Assembly (NCBI RefSeq): GCF_946885885.1
Contig: NZ_CAMPHN010000028.1
Span: 1-38,345 of the forward strand
DNA from: an uncultured Pseudomonas sp.
GTDB lineage: Bacteria; Pseudomonadota; Gammaproteobacteria; Pseudomonadales; Pseudomonadaceae
Reading direction: 5' to 3'
DNA: 38,345 nucleotides
Both the position numbers and the translations under genes were made by a program. Positions 24,618 to 34,600 of the stretch are shown here, one piece after another; positions within the stretch are counted from its first letter, which is position 1; each line of letters starts with the position of its first letter. The notes beneath the pieces are model-generated. The model was not told where the DNA came from. It ran no database searches and was given only the letters and a program-made list of their open reading frames with translations.

Positions 24618-25619
24618 TCACTCGGCGCGGCACAGCGCCAGGCAGTTATCCAGCATGCGGTTGGAGAAGCCCCATTCGTTGTCGTACCAGGCCATGACTT
24701 TGACCAGCTTGCCGCTGACTTTGCTGTGGTTGGCGTCGAAGATCGACGACAGCGGGTTGTGGTTGAAGTCGCAGGAGACCAGCGGCAGATCGTTATAGCC
24801 AAGCACCTTGGATTGCTTGCTGGCCGCCAGGAGCAGGGCGTTGACCTCCTCGGCGCTGGTTTCGCGCTGTACTTGCAGGGTCAGGTCGACCAGCGACACG
24901 TTGATTACCGGCACCCGCACCGCCATGCCGGTGAATTTACCGGCCAGTTCCGGCAGCACCAGGCCCACGGCTTCGGCCGCGCCGGTTTTGGTCGGGATCA
25001 TCGATTGGGTGGCCGAACGGGCGCGGTAAGGATCGCTGTGATAGACGTCGGACAGATTCTGATCGTTGGTGTAAGCATGAATGGTGGTCATCAGTCCCTG
25101 TTCGATACCCAGGGCGCGCTGCAGCACCTGGGCCACCGGCGCCAGGCAGTTGGTGGTGCAGGAGGCGTTGGAGATGATCTGATGGGATTGGCGCAGGCTG
25201 TCGTGGTTGACGCCGTACACCACGGTCGCATCGGCACCTTTGGCCGGCGCGGAGATGATCACCTTGCGCGCGCCGGCAGCGATATGCGCGGCGGCTTTGT
25301 CGCGATCGGTGAACAGCCCGGTGCATTCGAACACCACATCGACCCGCTGATCCTTCCACGGCAATTCCGCCGGGTTACGGATGGCGCTGACGGCGATACG
25401 ATCGCCATTGATCGTCAGGTTTTCCTTATCGTGCTCGACCTGGCCGTCAAAAATGCCATGTACGCTGTCGTACTTGAATAGGTGCGCGTTCATCGCACTG
25501 TCGCCCAGGTCGTTGATCGCCACGACCTGCAGCTGTTGGCGGTAGTCCTGGGTATAGAGCGCGCGCAGGACGTTGCGGCCGATGCGGCCAAAACCATTGA
25601 TGGCGATTCGCAGAGTCAT
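24618..25619 (-). CDS. gap: Glyceraldehyde-3-phosphate dehydrogenase, type I
   Basis: This encodes a 333-residue NAD-type GAPDH. The Rossmann motif NGFGRIGR is at 8-15, with D37 (VVAINDLGD) as expected for NAD preference. The catalytic C154 is in SNASCTTNC and H181 in TTIHAYT. The end matches the family motif [12 protein letters not shown]. It is divergent from edd with a 282-base shared control region that contains HexR-like sites, as for the glucose-inducible gap-1/gapA of other pseudomonads. It consumes the glyceraldehyde-3-phosphate formed by the Entner-Doudoroff pathway. Upstream in-frame extension to 25697 is not used; the chosen ATG fits the family N-terminus. Confidence 0.96.
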   Translation of the reverse strand: MTLRIAINGFGRIGRNVLRALYTQDYRQQLQVVAINDLGDSAMNAHLFKYDSVHGIFDGQVEHDKENLTINGDRIAVSAIRNPAELPWKDQRVDVVFECTGLFTDRDKAAAHIAAGARKVIISAPAKGADATVVYGVNHDSLRQSHQIISNASCTTNCLAPVAQVLQRALGIEQGLMTTIHAYTNDQNLSDVYHSDPYRARSATQSMIPTKTGAAEAVGLVLPELAGKFTGMAVRVPVINVSLVDLTLQVQRETSAEEVNALLLAASKQSKVLGYNDLPLVSCDFNHNPLSSIFDANHSKVSGKLVKVMAWYDNEWGFSNRMLDNCLALCRAE

Positions 25620-25655
25620 AAGTAAGGTCTCGTTGTGGTTTTGCTGTGATTTTTG

Positions 25656-25670
25656 TTGTTTAAATAACAA
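25656..25670. promoter_or_regulatory. HexR-like operator 1
   Basis: TTGTTTAAATAACAA is a perfect TTGT-N7-ACAA match, the operator pattern published for Pseudomonas HexR, which releases DNA when bound by 2-keto-3-deoxy-6-phosphogluconate. It is 37 bases upstream of the gap start. hexR itself is not in the window. Confidence 0.72.
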
Positions 25671-25717
25671 GATTATTCTCATGAAACTAGAAATCAAGCG
25701 TTTTAACTGGCAATATT

Positions 25718-25732
25718 TTGTTAAAACTACAT
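25718..25732. promoter_or_regulatory. HexR-like operator 2
   Basis: TTGTTAAAACTACAT fits TTGT-N7-ACAA with one mismatch (ACAT). It is 62 bases (about six helical turns) from operator 1 and nearer edd, so one site may serve each divergent promoter. Confidence 0.6.
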
Positions 25733-25901
25733 ACAGCTGTTGCTCGTTAGCGGGCGCGCCGCGAAAGTCCCCGAATCATCGGGCCCTCCCACGGTATACC
25801 CGCTTCCCTTATCCGGCGCCTCGCGCCACCTTCCTCATAGACGGAGAAGGGCGTAAGGATGGCGTCGCTGTGCGACTTTCACGTTAGCCTGGAGTTGACC
25901 C

Positions 25902-27731
25902 ATGCATCCCCGTGTTCAAGAGGTAACCGACCGCCTGATTGCCCGCAGCCGTGCCACGCGCGAGCGCTATCTGGCGCAGATGGGCGCCGCCGCCAGCGAG
26001 GGGCCGCACCGCAGCAGCCTGCAGTGCGCCAACTTCGCCCATGGGGTGGCCGGCTGCGGCTCTGCAAGCGACAAACAGCGCCTGCGCCTGACCAACGAGG
26101 CCAACGTCGGCATCGTCTCGGCCTATAACGACATGCTTTCGGCCCATCAGCCTTACGAGCATTTCCCCGAACTGATCAAGCAGGCCCTGCGCGAAATCGG
26201 CTCGGTCGGCCAGTTCGCTGGCGGTGTGCCGGCGATGTGCGACGGCGTGACTCAGGGCGAGCCGGGCATGGAATTGAGCCTGGCCAGCCGCGAAGTGATC
26301 GCCATGGCCACCGCCGTGGCGCTGTCGCACAATATGTTCGACGCCGCCTTGATGCTCGGTATCTGTGACAAGATCATCCCCGGATTGATGATCGGCGCGC
26401 TGCGTTTCGGCCACTTGCCGATGGTCTTCGTTCCCGGCGGGCCGATGCCTTCGGGCATCCCCAACAAGCAGAAGGCCGAAGTGCGCCAGCGCTACGCCGA
26501 GGGCAAGGCCAGCCGCGAGGAGCTGCTCGAATCGGAAATGCAGTCCTACCACAGCCCCGGCACCTGCACCTTTTATGGCACCGCCAATACCAACCAAGTG
26601 GTGATGGAAATCATGGGCCTGCATTTGCCCGGCTCGTCCTTCGTCAACCCTTACACACCGCTGCGCGACGAGCTGACCCGCGAAGCCGCGCGCCAGGTCA
26701 CCCGCCTGACCAAACAGAACGGCAACTATGTGCCGCTGTGCCAGATCATCGACGAGAAGGCCATCGTCAACTCGGTGGTGGCGCTCAACGCCACCGGCGG
26801 CTCGACCAACCACACCTTGCATATCCCGGCCTTCGCCCGGGCGGCCGGTATTCAGCTGACCTGGGAGGACATGGCCGATCTGTCGGCGGTAACCCCGAGC
26901 CTGGCCAAGGTCTACCCCAACGGTCAGGCCGACGTGAATCACTTCCACGCCAGCGGCGGCGTGCCCTTTATGGTGCGCACTCTGCTCGAGGCCGGCTTGC
27001 TGCATGAAGACGTCTATACGGTGATGGGCAAGGGCCTGTCGCGTTATACCCAGGAGCCGTTCCTCGAAGACGGCGCGCTAACCTGGCGCGAAGGCCCGAG
27101 TGAAAGCCTCGACCCGAATATCCTGCGCTCGGTGGGCGAGGCGTTTTCGCCGGAAGGCGGCCTGCGCGTGCTCGACGGCAACCTCGGGCGCGGTGTGGCC
27201 AAAGTCTCCGCAGTGGCGCCCGAACATCAAATCGTCGAAGCGCCGGCGCGGGTGTTCCAGAGCCAGCTCGAACTCGCCGATGCCTTCAAGGCCGGCGAGC
27301 TGGAGCGCGATTTCGTCGCGGTGGTGCGCTTCCAGGGGCCCAAGGCCAATGGCATGCCCGAGCTGCACAAGCTCACGCCCTACCTCGGCGTGTTGCAGGA
27401 TCGCGGCTTCAAGGTGGCGCTGGTCACCGACGGGCGCATGTCCGGCGCCTCGGGCAAGGTGCCGGCGGCCATTCATGTCAGCCCCGAAGCCTGGGATGGC
27501 GGCCCGCTGGCCAAGGTCCGCGATGGCGATGTGATTCGTGTCGACGGCGTCGCCGGCACGCTGCAGGTGCTGGTCGATGACGCGGAGTGGGCGGCGCGCG
27601 AAGTGGTACCGCGGCCAACCGATGGTGGCATCGGTTGCGGCCGTGAACTGTTCGGCTTTATGCGCGCGGCCTTCAGCCCGGCCGAACATGGCGCCAGCGT
27701 GTTCAGCGCCGATCTGGAGGCGCTGCAGTGA
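25902..27731 (+). CDS. edd: Phosphogluconate dehydratase
   Basis: This encodes a 609-residue Entner-Doudoroff dehydratase converting 6-phosphogluconate to 2-keto-3-deoxy-6-phosphogluconate. It has the IlvD/Edd pattern: [64 protein letters not shown] and, near the end, [20 protein letters not shown]. Its conserved cysteines bind the Fe-S cluster. Length matches known Edd proteins (about 605). GGAG 8 bases upstream supports the ATG. Its TGA overlaps the glk GTG by 3 bases within GTGA, giving translational coupling. Probably HexR-controlled. Confidence 0.96.
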   Translation: MHPRVQEVTDRLIARSRATRERYLAQMGAAASEGPHRSSLQCANFAHGVAGCGSASDKQRLRLTNEANVGIVSAYNDMLSAHQPYEHFPELIKQALREIGSVGQFAGGVPAMCDGVTQGEPGMELSLASREVIAMATAVALSHNMFDAALMLGICDKIIPGLMIGALRFGHLPMVFVPGGPMPSGIPNKQKAEVRQRYAEGKASREELLESEMQSYHSPGTCTFYGTANTNQVVMEIMGLHLPGSSFVNPYTPLRDELTREAARQVTRLTKQNGNYVPLCQIIDEKAIVNSVVALNATGGSTNHTLHIPAFARAAGIQLTWEDMADLSAVTPSLAKVYPNGQADVNHFHASGGVPFMVRTLLEAGLLHEDVYTVMGKGLSRYTQEPFLEDGALTWREGPSESLDPNILRSVGEAFSPEGGLRVLDGNLGRGVAKVSAVAPEHQIVEAPARVFQSQLELADAFKAGELERDFVAVVRFQGPKANGMPELHKLTPYLGVLQDRGFKVALVTDGRMSGASGKVPAAIHVSPEAWDGGPLAKVRDGDVIRVDGVAGTLQVLVDDAEWAAREVVPRPTDGGIGCGRELFGFMRAAFSPAEHGASVFSADLEALQ

Positions 27732-28693
27732 AGCTGGCACTGGTTGGCGATATCGGCGGCACCAATGCCCGCTTCGCCCTCTGGCGCGACGAGCAATTGG
27801 AGTCGGTGCGGGTTTTCCCCACCGCCGATTATCCGGGGCCGGAACAGGCGATCAGGGTTTACCTGGACGATCTCGGCCTGGCCCTGGGTTCGGTTGACTC
27901 CGTCTGCCTAGCCTGTGCCGGGCCGGTCGATGGCGACCTGTTCCGCTTCACCAACAATCACTGGCAGATCAGTCGTGCAGCCTTCTGCCGCGAATTGCAG
28001 GTGCGCGAGCTGCTTCTGGTCAACGACTTCTCGGCGATGGCCCTGGGTATGACCCGCTTGCACGACGACGAACGCCTCAGCGTCTGTCCCGGCGAGGCCG
28101 AGCGCGACCGCCCCTGTGTGGTGATAGGTCCGGGTACCGGCCTCGGCGTCGGCACCTTGCTGGCCCTGGCCGACGGCAGCTGGCGAGCGCTGCCGGGGGA
28201 GGGCGGGCATGTCGATCTGCCGATCGGCACCCCGCGCGAAGCGCAGCTTTGGCAGCAGTTGTATCGCCAACTCGGTCACGTACGCGCCGAGGATGTGCTC
28301 AGCGGCGGTGGCCTATTGCAGCTGTATAGCGCGATTTGCGCGGTGGACGGGCATGCGCCGCGGCTGTCTGCGCCGGCCGAAGTCACAGCCGCGGCGCTGG
28401 CCGGCGACCCGGTTGCGCTCGCGGTGCTGGAGCAGTTCTGTTGCTGGCTGGGGCGCGCGGCGGGCAATAACGTGCTGACCCTGGGCGCGCGCGGCGGCGT
28501 CTATATCGTCGGCGGCGTGGTGCCGCGTTTTGCCGAATTCTTCCTGGCCAGCGGATTTGCCAAGAGCTTCAGAGACAAGGGTCGAATGAGCGACTACTTT
28601 GACGGCATTCCGGTGTGGTTGGTGACCGCCCAATACCCTGGATTGATGGGCGCGGGCGTGGCCTTGCAGCAGAATACAAGGCGCGCTTTGTAG
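27728..28693 (+). CDS. glk: Glucokinase
   Basis: This encodes a 321-residue ROK-independent glucokinase of the E. coli Glk type, phosphorylating cytoplasmic glucose. The ATP phosphate loop is [10 protein letters not shown] (7-16). The catalytic Asp is in [11 protein letters not shown] (about 101), with further motifs [20 protein letters not shown] and [15 protein letters not shown] start coupled to edd. The stop codon lies at the first bases of a REP-like palindrome (28690-28767) that separates it from gltR. Confidence 0.94.
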   Translation: MKLALVGDIGGTNARFALWRDEQLESVRVFPTADYPGPEQAIRVYLDDLGLALGSVDSVCLACAGPVDGDLFRFTNNHWQISRAAFCRELQVRELLLVNDFSAMALGMTRLHDDERLSVCPGEAERDRPCVVIGPGTGLGVGTLLALADGSWRALPGEGGHVDLPIGTPREAQLWQQLYRQLGHVRAEDVLSGGGLLQLYSAICAVDGHAPRLSAPAEVTAAALAGDPVALAVLEQFCCWLGRAAGNNVLTLGARGGVYIVGGVVPRFAEFFLASGFAKSFRDKGRMSDYFDGIPVWLVTAQYPGLMGAGVALQQNTRRAL

Positions 28694-28767
28694 GGTGGAC
28701 ATGGCGAAGCCTTGTCCACCGTTGGGCTGCGCCGATGGCGGACAAGCCTTCGGCATGTCCGCCCTAC
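28690..28767. repeat. REP-like palindrome, GTAGGGTGGACATGG family
   Basis: GTAGGGTGGACATGGCGAAG and CTTCGGCATGTCCGCCCTAC are inverted arms, with CTTGTCCACC and GGCGGACAAG forming an inner pair. It starts at the glk stop codon. Part of the same sequence recurs inverted at 31160-31195. Confidence 0.8.
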
Positions 28768-28812
28768 GAGTCCTCAGGTTGAACATCGTCATAACAATAA
28801 GGAAGGCGGACT

Positions 28813-29541
28813 GTGAGTCAGCCCGGAAAATCGATTCTGCTGGTCGACGACGATCAGGAAATTCGCGAACTGCTGCAAACCTACCTGAGCCGCGCCGGCT
28901 TTCAGGTGCGCACCGTCGGCGACGGCGCGGGGTTTCGCCAGGGGCTCTGTGCGGAAGCGGCCGACCTGGTGATCCTCGATGTGATGCTGCCCGACGAGGA
29001 CGGCTTCAGCCTCTGTCGTTGGGTGCGCGAACATCAGCGCTTCGCCCAGGTGCCGATCATCATGTTGACCGCCAGCTCCGACGAAACCGACCGGGTGATC
29101 GGCCTGGAGCTGGGCGCCGACGATTACCTGGGCAAACCCTTCAGCCCGCGCGAGCTGCTGGCGCGGATCAAGGCGCTGTTGCGGCGTGCGCATTTTACTC
29201 AGGAGCGTGGCGGCGAAGTGCTGGCCTTCGATGACTGGCGCCTGGATATGGTCAGTCACCGCTTGTTCCATGCCGACGGCGAGGAGGTGTTCCTGTCCGG
29301 TGCCGATTTCGCCCTGCTCAAACTGTTTCTCGATCACCCGCAGCAGATCCTCGACCGCGACACCATCGGCAACGCCACCCGCGGCCGCGAGGTGATGCCG
29401 CTGGAGCGCATCGTCGACATGGCCGTCAGCCGTCTGCGCCAGCGCCTGCGCGACACGGAAAAACCGGCGCGCTTGATCCGCACGGTGCGCGGCAGCGGCT
29501 ATCAGTTGGCGGCCACCGTCACGCCCTATAACCATGTCTAG
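28813..29541 (+). CDS. gltR: GltR response regulator, OmpR family
   Basis: This encodes a 242-residue response regulator. The receiver domain has the acidic pair D12-D13, phospho-acceptor D56 (VILDVMLPDEDGF), a conserved Thr in MLTASS and Lys in LGKPFSPRELLARI. The C-terminal winged helix (about 135-235) has RLIRTVRGSGYQL. GTG start with GGAAGGCGGA upstream. It precedes its sensor kinase and the gts transport operon, the arrangement of gltR-gltS/gtrS in pseudomonads, where it controls glucose uptake genes. Likely in the edd-glk transcript, possibly attenuated by the intervening REP. Confidence 0.92.
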   Translation: MSQPGKSILLVDDDQEIRELLQTYLSRAGFQVRTVGDGAGFRQGLCAEAADLVILDVMLPDEDGFSLCRWVREHQRFAQVPIIMLTASSDETDRVIGLELGADDYLGKPFSPRELLARIKALLRRAHFTQERGGEVLAFDDWRLDMVSHRLFHADGEEVFLSGADFALLKLFLDHPQQILDRDTIGNATRGREVMPLERIVDMAVSRLRQRLRDTEKPARLIRTVRGSGYQLAATVTPYNHV

Positions 29542-29554
29542 GGCGCAGAGTTTT

Positions 29555-29634
29555 TGTAGGAGCCAGCTTGCTGCGGTCCGGCGTCCCGGCGATGCTTTTG
29601 ATCTGTCGGGATCGCCAGCAAGCTGGCTCCTACA
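29555..29634. repeat. REP-like hairpin between gltR and gltS
   Basis: TGTAGGAGCCAGCTTGCTG and CAGCAAGCTGGCTCCTACA are 19-base perfect inverted arms with inner GGTCCGGCGTCCCGGCGA. It ends one base before the purine-rich ribosome site of gltS, so it could affect sensor translation or mRNA stability. Confidence 0.85.
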
Positions 29635-29648
29635 CGAGGGGCATGGCC

Positions 29649-31100
29649 ATGTTTAACCTGCGCAAGCTGCTACCCGTGCCGCGTTCGCTGCTCGGTCGCA
29701 TGTTGTTGCTGACCCTGTTGGTGGTGTTGCTGGCCCAGGCGTTGTCGAGCGTGATCTGGGTGTCGCAGCTGCGCGCCAGTCAGATGGAGGGGCTGCTGAC
29801 CAGCGCGCGCAGCCTGGCGCAATCGATGGCCGCCAGCGTCGGCTATTTCCGCTCGTTGCCGATCGGCTATAGGCCGATGGTGCTCGATCAGTTACGCAAT
29901 ATGGGCGGTACGCGCTTTTTCGTCTCGCTCAACGACAAGCCCCTGAGCATGCAGGTGCTGCCGGAAACGCCGCGCAAGCGCGCGGTGCTCGATGCGGTGA
30001 ATGCCACGCTGCGTGAGCGCCTGGGCAGCGATCTGGATGTCTCGGCGCAGTTCGTCAGCCCGGACGATCTGCGCATCTTCAACAGCGCCTTGAAGCTCGA
30101 AGAATTACCGCGCTCCTGGGCGCATTATGCCCTCAGCCTGGAGCCGCTGAATCCGCCGGTGCTGGTCACCCAGATCCAGATTTCGCCGGGCGAATGGCTG
30201 TATCTCGCCTCCCTGATGCCCGAGCCTTATGTCAGCCTGGAGCAGCAGGGGCTGCCGGCCCAGCAGCTGTGGTTCATCATTCTCACCAGCAGCTTTCTGC
30301 TGCTGTTTATCGGCATTCTGGTGCACTGGCAGAGCCGGCCGCTCAAGCGCCTGGCGGTGGCGGCGCGGGAGATGTCCCTGGGCAGCGAGGTCGAGCCGCT
30401 GACCGAGGCGGGCGGCAGCGAGGTGGTCGAGGTCAGCCGTGCGTTCAATAGCATGCGCGAGCGCATCGGTCGCTACCTGCGCGAGCGCAGCCAATTGTTC
30501 AGTGCGATTTCCCATGATCTGCGCACGCCTATCACCCGTCTGCGCCTGCGTGTCGAACTGCTCGAAGACGAGGCCGTGCAAGCCAAGTTCAGCCGCGATC
30601 TGGACGAGCTGGAAATGCTGGTCAAGGGCGCGCTGCAATGCGTCAAGGACACCGACATTCACGAGAACATCGAGCCGGTCGATCTCAATCAGTTGCTTAA
30701 TTGCGTGGTCGAACCCTACCTGGCGCCGCTCGGCAACGGCAGGGTGACGGTCGACGGCCAGGCGCTGGGCGCCTATCCGGGCAAACCGCTGGCGCTGAAA
30801 CGCTGCATCGGCAACCTGGTGGACAACGCCTTGAAATACGGCGAACGCGCGCATCTGCATATCGAGGACGACGGCGGCGCCTTCATTTTGCATGTCGACG
30901 ACGAAGGACCGGGCGTGCCCGAACAGCGCCTGGAGCAGGTATTCGAACCGCATTTCCGTCTGGCCGGGCAACAGCAGGGCTACGGCCTGGGCCTGGGTAT
31001 CGCGCGTAATATCGCCCACAGCCATGGCGGCGAACTGAGCCTGCGCAACCTGCGCGACGGTGGCCTGCGGGTAACGCTCTGGCTGCCGCGTAATGCTTAA
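29649..31100 (+). CDS. gltS: GltS/GtrS sensor histidine kinase
   Basis: This encodes a 483-residue membrane kinase. TM1 is at about 14-38. A periplasmic sensor region of about 180 residues follows, and then TM2 at about 223-243 (LWFIILTSSFLLLFIGILV). Next come a HAMP segment, the H-box FSAISHDLRTPITRLR with H289, N-box NLVDNALKYG, and G-boxes DEGPGVPEQ and GYGLGLGIARNIA. The ATG at 29649 is preferred because GAGGGG (29636-29641) is 7 bases away, whereas the ATG at 29643 is too close to it. In P. aeruginosa the equivalent (GtrS) senses 2-ketogluconate/6-phosphogluconate; that ligand is assumed here. Confidence 0.9.
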   Translation: MFNLRKLLPVPRSLLGRMLLLTLLVVLLAQALSSVIWVSQLRASQMEGLLTSARSLAQSMAASVGYFRSLPIGYRPMVLDQLRNMGGTRFFVSLNDKPLSMQVLPETPRKRAVLDAVNATLRERLGSDLDVSAQFVSPDDLRIFNSALKLEELPRSWAHYALSLEPLNPPVLVTQIQISPGEWLYLASLMPEPYVSLEQQGLPAQQLWFIILTSSFLLLFIGILVHWQSRPLKRLAVAAREMSLGSEVEPLTEAGGSEVVEVSRAFNSMRERIGRYLRERSQLFSAISHDLRTPITRLRLRVELLEDEAVQAKFSRDLDELEMLVKGALQCVKDTDIHENIEPVDLNQLLNCVVEPYLAPLGNGRVTVDGQALGAYPGKPLALKRCIGNLVDNALKYGERAHLHIEDDGGAFILHVDDEGPGVPEQRLEQVFEPHFRLAGQQQGYGLGLGIARNIAHSHGGELSLRNLRDGGLRVTLWLPRNA

Positions 31101-31118
31101 CAGGTTCTTTCGAACGAT

Positions 31119-31275
31119 CGCGGCCAAGGCCGCTCCCACACAGATGCGCTGCTTCGGAGTAGGGCGTACATGCCGAAGGCTTGTCCGCCATCGGGCCGCC
31201 AGCGATGTAGGGTGGATGACGCGGTTTTCATCCACCATCGCTATTGGTGGATGGATAAAGCGTCATCCACCCTAC
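31119..31275. repeat. Cluster of REP-like arms before gtsA
   Basis: Three pieces lie together: CGCGGCCAAGGCCGCTCCCA at 31119-31138; an inverted copy of the GTAGGGCG...GGCTTGTCCGCCATCGG arm at 31160-31195; and the palindrome GTAGGGTGGATGACGC...GCGTCATCCACCCTAC at 31207-31275. They fill most of the 318 bases between gltS and gtsA. The remaining 140 bases should hold the gts promoter. Confidence 0.75.
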
Positions 31276-31418
31276 GTTTCTGTTGCGGCCTGTTTTGTAA
31301 CCATTCGGTGACTTTTGCGCATCCCTTCGTTACCCGCCGTCGTGCTGAGCGTGGTTAGACTCGATACCAGAGCAAGCATCCGACTTGCCGGTAAATAACA
31401 ACAAGAAAGGAACCCTTA

Positions 31419-32672
31419 ATGAATTCGATATCCCGCCTGGCAACCGCTATTTCCCTCGTCTCCCTGATGCCGCTGGCCGCTTGCGCCGGTGAAGTCGAAG
31501 TGCTGCATTGGTGGACTTCCGGTGGCGAAAAGCGCGCCGCCGATACCCTGCAAAAACTGGTTGAAGACAAAGGCCACAGCTGGAAGGATTTCGCCGTTGC
31601 CGGCGGCGGCGGTGAAGCGGCCATGACCGTGCTGAAAACCCGCGCGGTTTCCGGCAACCCGCCTGCCGCCGCGCAGATCAAGGGCCCGGACATTCAGGAG
31701 TGGGGCGAGCTGGGCTTGCTCGCCGACCTCGACGACGTGGCCAAGGAGCAGCAGTGGGATAAATTGCTGCCGCCCCAGGTGATCGAGGTGATGCAGTTCG
31801 GCGGCGACTACGTGGCGGTGCCGGTCAACGTGCACCGGGTCAACTGGTTGTGGATCAACCCGGAAGTGTTCGCCAAGGCCGGCGCCACCGCGCCGACCAC
31901 CCTCGACGAATTCTTCGCCGCCGCCGACAAGCTCAAGGCGGCCGGCTTTATGCCCCTGGCCCACGGCGGTCAGCCGTGGCAGGACAGCACCGTATTCGAG
32001 GACCTGGCCTTCGCCATTCTCGGCCCGCAGGACTTCAACAAAGCCTTCGTCGAGCTCGACGAGAGCGTGCTGACCGGTGCCAAGATGGTCGAGGTGTTCG
32101 CCGCCCTGCAAAAGCTGCGTGGTTATGTAGACGCCAACGCTGCCGGCCGCGACTGGAACAGCGCCACCGCCATGGTCATGAATGGCAAGGCCGGCATGCA
32201 GATCATGGGCGACTGGGCCAAGAGCGAGTGGAGCGCAGCCGGCAAGGTCGCCGGTAAGGACTACCAGTGCTTGCCGTTCCCCGGCACCCAGGGCAGCTTC
32301 GCCTACAACATCGACTCCCTGGCGATGTTCAAGCTGAGCGACGCGGATAACCGCAAAGCCCAGGAAGACCTGGCGCGCACCGTGATGGAGCCGAAGTTCC
32401 AGGAGTTCTTCAATCAGAACAAAGGCTCGATTCCGGTACGTACCGACATGGACATGAGTTCCTTCGATTCTTGCGCCCAGGCCTCGATGAAGGACTTCAA
32501 GGAAGCGGCGGCCAACGGCGGCCTGCAACCGAGCCTGGCCCACGGCATGGCCGCCTCCAGCTATGTGCAGGGCGCGGTGTTCGATGTGGTGACCAACTTC
32601 TTCAACGACCCCAAGGCCGACCCGAACAAGGCCGCCCAGCAACTGGCCGCGGCCATCCAGGCCGTGCAGTAA
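31419..32672 (+). CDS. gtsA: GtsA glucose/mannose ABC substrate-binding protein
   Basis: This encodes a 417-residue periplasmic sugar-binding protein. The N-terminal signal ends [13 protein letters not shown]; the LAAC could be a lipobox, although relatives are usually soluble. The mature start [20 protein letters not shown] and the Trp-rich sugar contacts ([24 protein letters not shown]) match the Pseudomonas glucose-binding protein. AAGGA lies about 9 bases upstream of the ATG. First gene of the gts operon; a hairpin and terminator-like stem follow it. Confidence 0.93.
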   Translation: MNSISRLATAISLVSLMPLAACAGEVEVLHWWTSGGEKRAADTLQKLVEDKGHSWKDFAVAGGGGEAAMTVLKTRAVSGNPPAAAQIKGPDIQEWGELGLLADLDDVAKEQQWDKLLPPQVIEVMQFGGDYVAVPVNVHRVNWLWINPEVFAKAGATAPTTLDEFFAAADKLKAAGFMPLAHGGQPWQDSTVFEDLAFAILGPQDFNKAFVELDESVLTGAKMVEVFAALQKLRGYVDANAAGRDWNSATAMVMNGKAGMQIMGDWAKSEWSAAGKVAGKDYQCLPFPGTQGSFAYNIDSLAMFKLSDADNRKAQEDLARTVMEPKFQEFFNQNKGSIPVRTDMDMSSFDSCAQASMKDFKEAAANGGLQPSLAHGMAASSYVQGAVFDVVTNFFNDPKADPNKAAQQLAAAIQAVQ

Positions 32673-32680
32673 AGCCAGCC

Positions 32681-32732
32681 CAGCCGCTGGTTTGCCGGCG
32701 GCTGTCGTAGGGCGAGGCAACTCGCCAGTTTT
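32681..32732 (+). terminator. Hairpins between gtsA and gtsB, probable attenuator
   Basis: CAGCCGC/GCGGCTG (32681-32687 with 32698-32704) is followed by GGCGAG-GCAA-CTCGCC (32711-32726) and AGTTTT. The second is a short terminator-like stem. Such structures after binding-protein genes allow more binding protein than permease to be made. No separate promoter for gtsB was recognised. Confidence 0.5.
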
Positions 32733-32826
32733 AAGCTTTCTCTCCTTGGCGCCTGCTCTTTTAGCAAGCGCTATGGGATCGGCCGTGCCGGTTTTTGTAG
32801 GAGCACCACACAACGGAGTCATTTCC

Positions 32827-33735
32827 ATGAGTTCAATCGCCGTCTTTAGCAAAGCCTCGCCGCTCGACGCGCTACAGCGCTGGCTGCCCAAGCTGGTGCT
32901 GGCGCCGAGCATGCTGATCGTGCTGGTCGGTTTCTACGGCTACATCCTCTGGACGTTCGCGCTGTCGTTCACCAACTCGCGCTTTATGCCGAGCTACAAC
33001 TGGGTCGGCCTGCAGCAGTACGCGCGCTTGTGGGACAACGATCGCTGGTGGGTGGCGAGCAAGAACCTGATGGTATTCGGCGGCTTATTCATCAGCATCA
33101 GCCTGGTGATCGGCGTACTGCTGGCGGTGCTGCTCGATCAGCGCATCCGTCGCGAAGGGTTTATTCGCACGATTTTTCTCTACCCCATGGCGCTGTCGAT
33201 GATCGTCACCGGCACCGCCTGGAAGTGGCTGCTCAACCCCGGCCTGGGCATCGACAAAATGCTCCGCGACTGGGGTTGGGAAGGTTTCCGTTTCGACTGG
33301 CTGGTGGACCCGGAGCGGGTCGTCTACTGCCTGGTGATCGCCGCCGTGTGGCAAGCCTCGGGCTTCGTTATGGCGCTGTTCTTGGCGGGTTTGAGAGGGG
33401 TGGATCAGTCGATCATCCGTGCCGCTCAGGTCGATGGCGCCAGTCTGCCGAACATCTACCTGCGCATCGTCCTGCCGAGCCTGGGGCCGGTGTTCTTCAG
33501 CGCGCTGATGATTCTTGCGCATATCGCGATCAAGAGCTTCGACCTGGTCGCTTCCATGACCGCGGGCGGCCCCGGCTATGCCTCGGATCTGCCGGCGATG
33601 TTTATGTACGCCCACACCTTCACCCGCGGCCAGATGGGCCTCGGCGCCGCCAGCGCGATCCTGATGCTCGGCGCGGTGCTGGCGATCCTGGTGCCCTATC
33701 TGTATTCCGAACTGCGAGGCAAACGCCATGACTAA
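32827..33735 (+). CDS. gtsB: GtsB ABC sugar permease
   Basis: This encodes a 302-residue inner-membrane permease of the MalF/UgpA type with about six membrane segments. The cytoplasmic EAA-like loop R198-A-A-Q-V-D-G... ending RIVLPSLGP contacts the ATPase. The ATG at 32827 follows CGGAG at good spacing; the frame is open further upstream, but that covers the attenuator region. The stop overlaps the gtsC start by 8 bases, giving translational coupling. Confidence 0.92.
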   Translation: MSSIAVFSKASPLDALQRWLPKLVLAPSMLIVLVGFYGYILWTFALSFTNSRFMPSYNWVGLQQYARLWDNDRWWVASKNLMVFGGLFISISLVIGVLLAVLLDQRIRREGFIRTIFLYPMALSMIVTGTAWKWLLNPGLGIDKMLRDWGWEGFRFDWLVDPERVVYCLVIAAVWQASGFVMALFLAGLRGVDQSIIRAAQVDGASLPNIYLRIVLPSLGPVFFSALMILAHIAIKSFDLVASMTAGGPGYASDLPAMFMYAHTFTRGQMGLGAASAILMLGAVLAILVPYLYSELRGKRHD

Positions 33736-34558
33736 GCCCCTCAGCCTGAGCCGTGTGGCGATCTATGCGACCCTGCTCGCTGCCTGCGCGGTCTATCTGG
33801 TGCCGCTGGTGATCATGCTGCTGACCAGCTTCAAGACTCCGGAAGACATCCGCACCGGCAATTTGCTGTCCTGGCCGGATGTGATCACCGCCATCGGCTG
33901 GGTAAAAGCCTGGGACGGCGTCGGCGGTTACTTCTGGAACTCGGTGAAGATCACCATTCCGGCGGTGCTGATCTCGACGCTGCTCGGCGCGCTGAACGGC
34001 TATGTGCTGGCGATGTGGCGCTTTCGCGGTTCGCAGCTGTTCTTCGGTCTGCTGCTGTTCGGCTGCTTCCTGCCGTTCCAGGTGGTGCTGCTGCCGGCGT
34101 CTTTCACTCTCGGCCAACTCGGCCTGGCCAATACCACCAGCGGTCTGGTGCTGGTGCACGTGGTCTACGGCCTGGCTTTCACCACGCTGTTTTTCCGCAA
34201 CTACTACGTCAGCGTGCCGGATGCCCTGGTGCGGGCCGCAAGGCTGGATGGTGCGGGCTTCTTCACCATCTTCGGGCGGATTCTGCTGCCGATGTCGATC
34301 CCGATCATCATGGTTTGCCTGATCTGGCAGTTCACCCAGATCTGGAACGACTTCCTCTTCGGCGTGGTGTTCGCCAGCGGCGATACCCAGCCGATCACAG
34401 TGGCGCTGAACAACCTGGTCAACACCAGCACCGGGGCCAAGGAATACAACGTCGATATGGCCGCCGCGATGATCGCCGGTCTGCCCACGCTGGTGGTGTA
34501 CATCCTGGCTGGTAAGTATTTCTTGCGCGGGCTGACTGCCGGCGCCGTCAAGGGTTGA
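33728..34558 (+). CDS. gtsC: GtsC ABC sugar permease
   Basis: This encodes a 276-residue permease of the MalG/UgpE type, the second membrane subunit. About six hydrophobic segments are present, with the EAA loop R169-A-A-R-L-D-G ... RILLPMSIP. Starts inside the end of gtsB. It pairs with GtsB and the GtsD ATPase to import glucose (and probably mannose). Confidence 0.93.
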   Translation: MTKPLSLSRVAIYATLLAACAVYLVPLVIMLLTSFKTPEDIRTGNLLSWPDVITAIGWVKAWDGVGGYFWNSVKITIPAVLISTLLGALNGYVLAMWRFRGSQLFFGLLLFGCFLPFQVVLLPASFTLGQLGLANTTSGLVLVHVVYGLAFTTLFFRNYYVSVPDALVRAARLDGAGFFTIFGRILLPMSIPIIMVCLIWQFTQIWNDFLFGVVFASGDTQPITVALNNLVNTSTGAKEYNVDMAAAMIAGLPTLVVYILAGKYFLRGLTAGAVKG

Positions 34559-34600
34559 AAGCTGCTGCGGCGCGTCAACCAACGATTTTGGAGAGATGAA

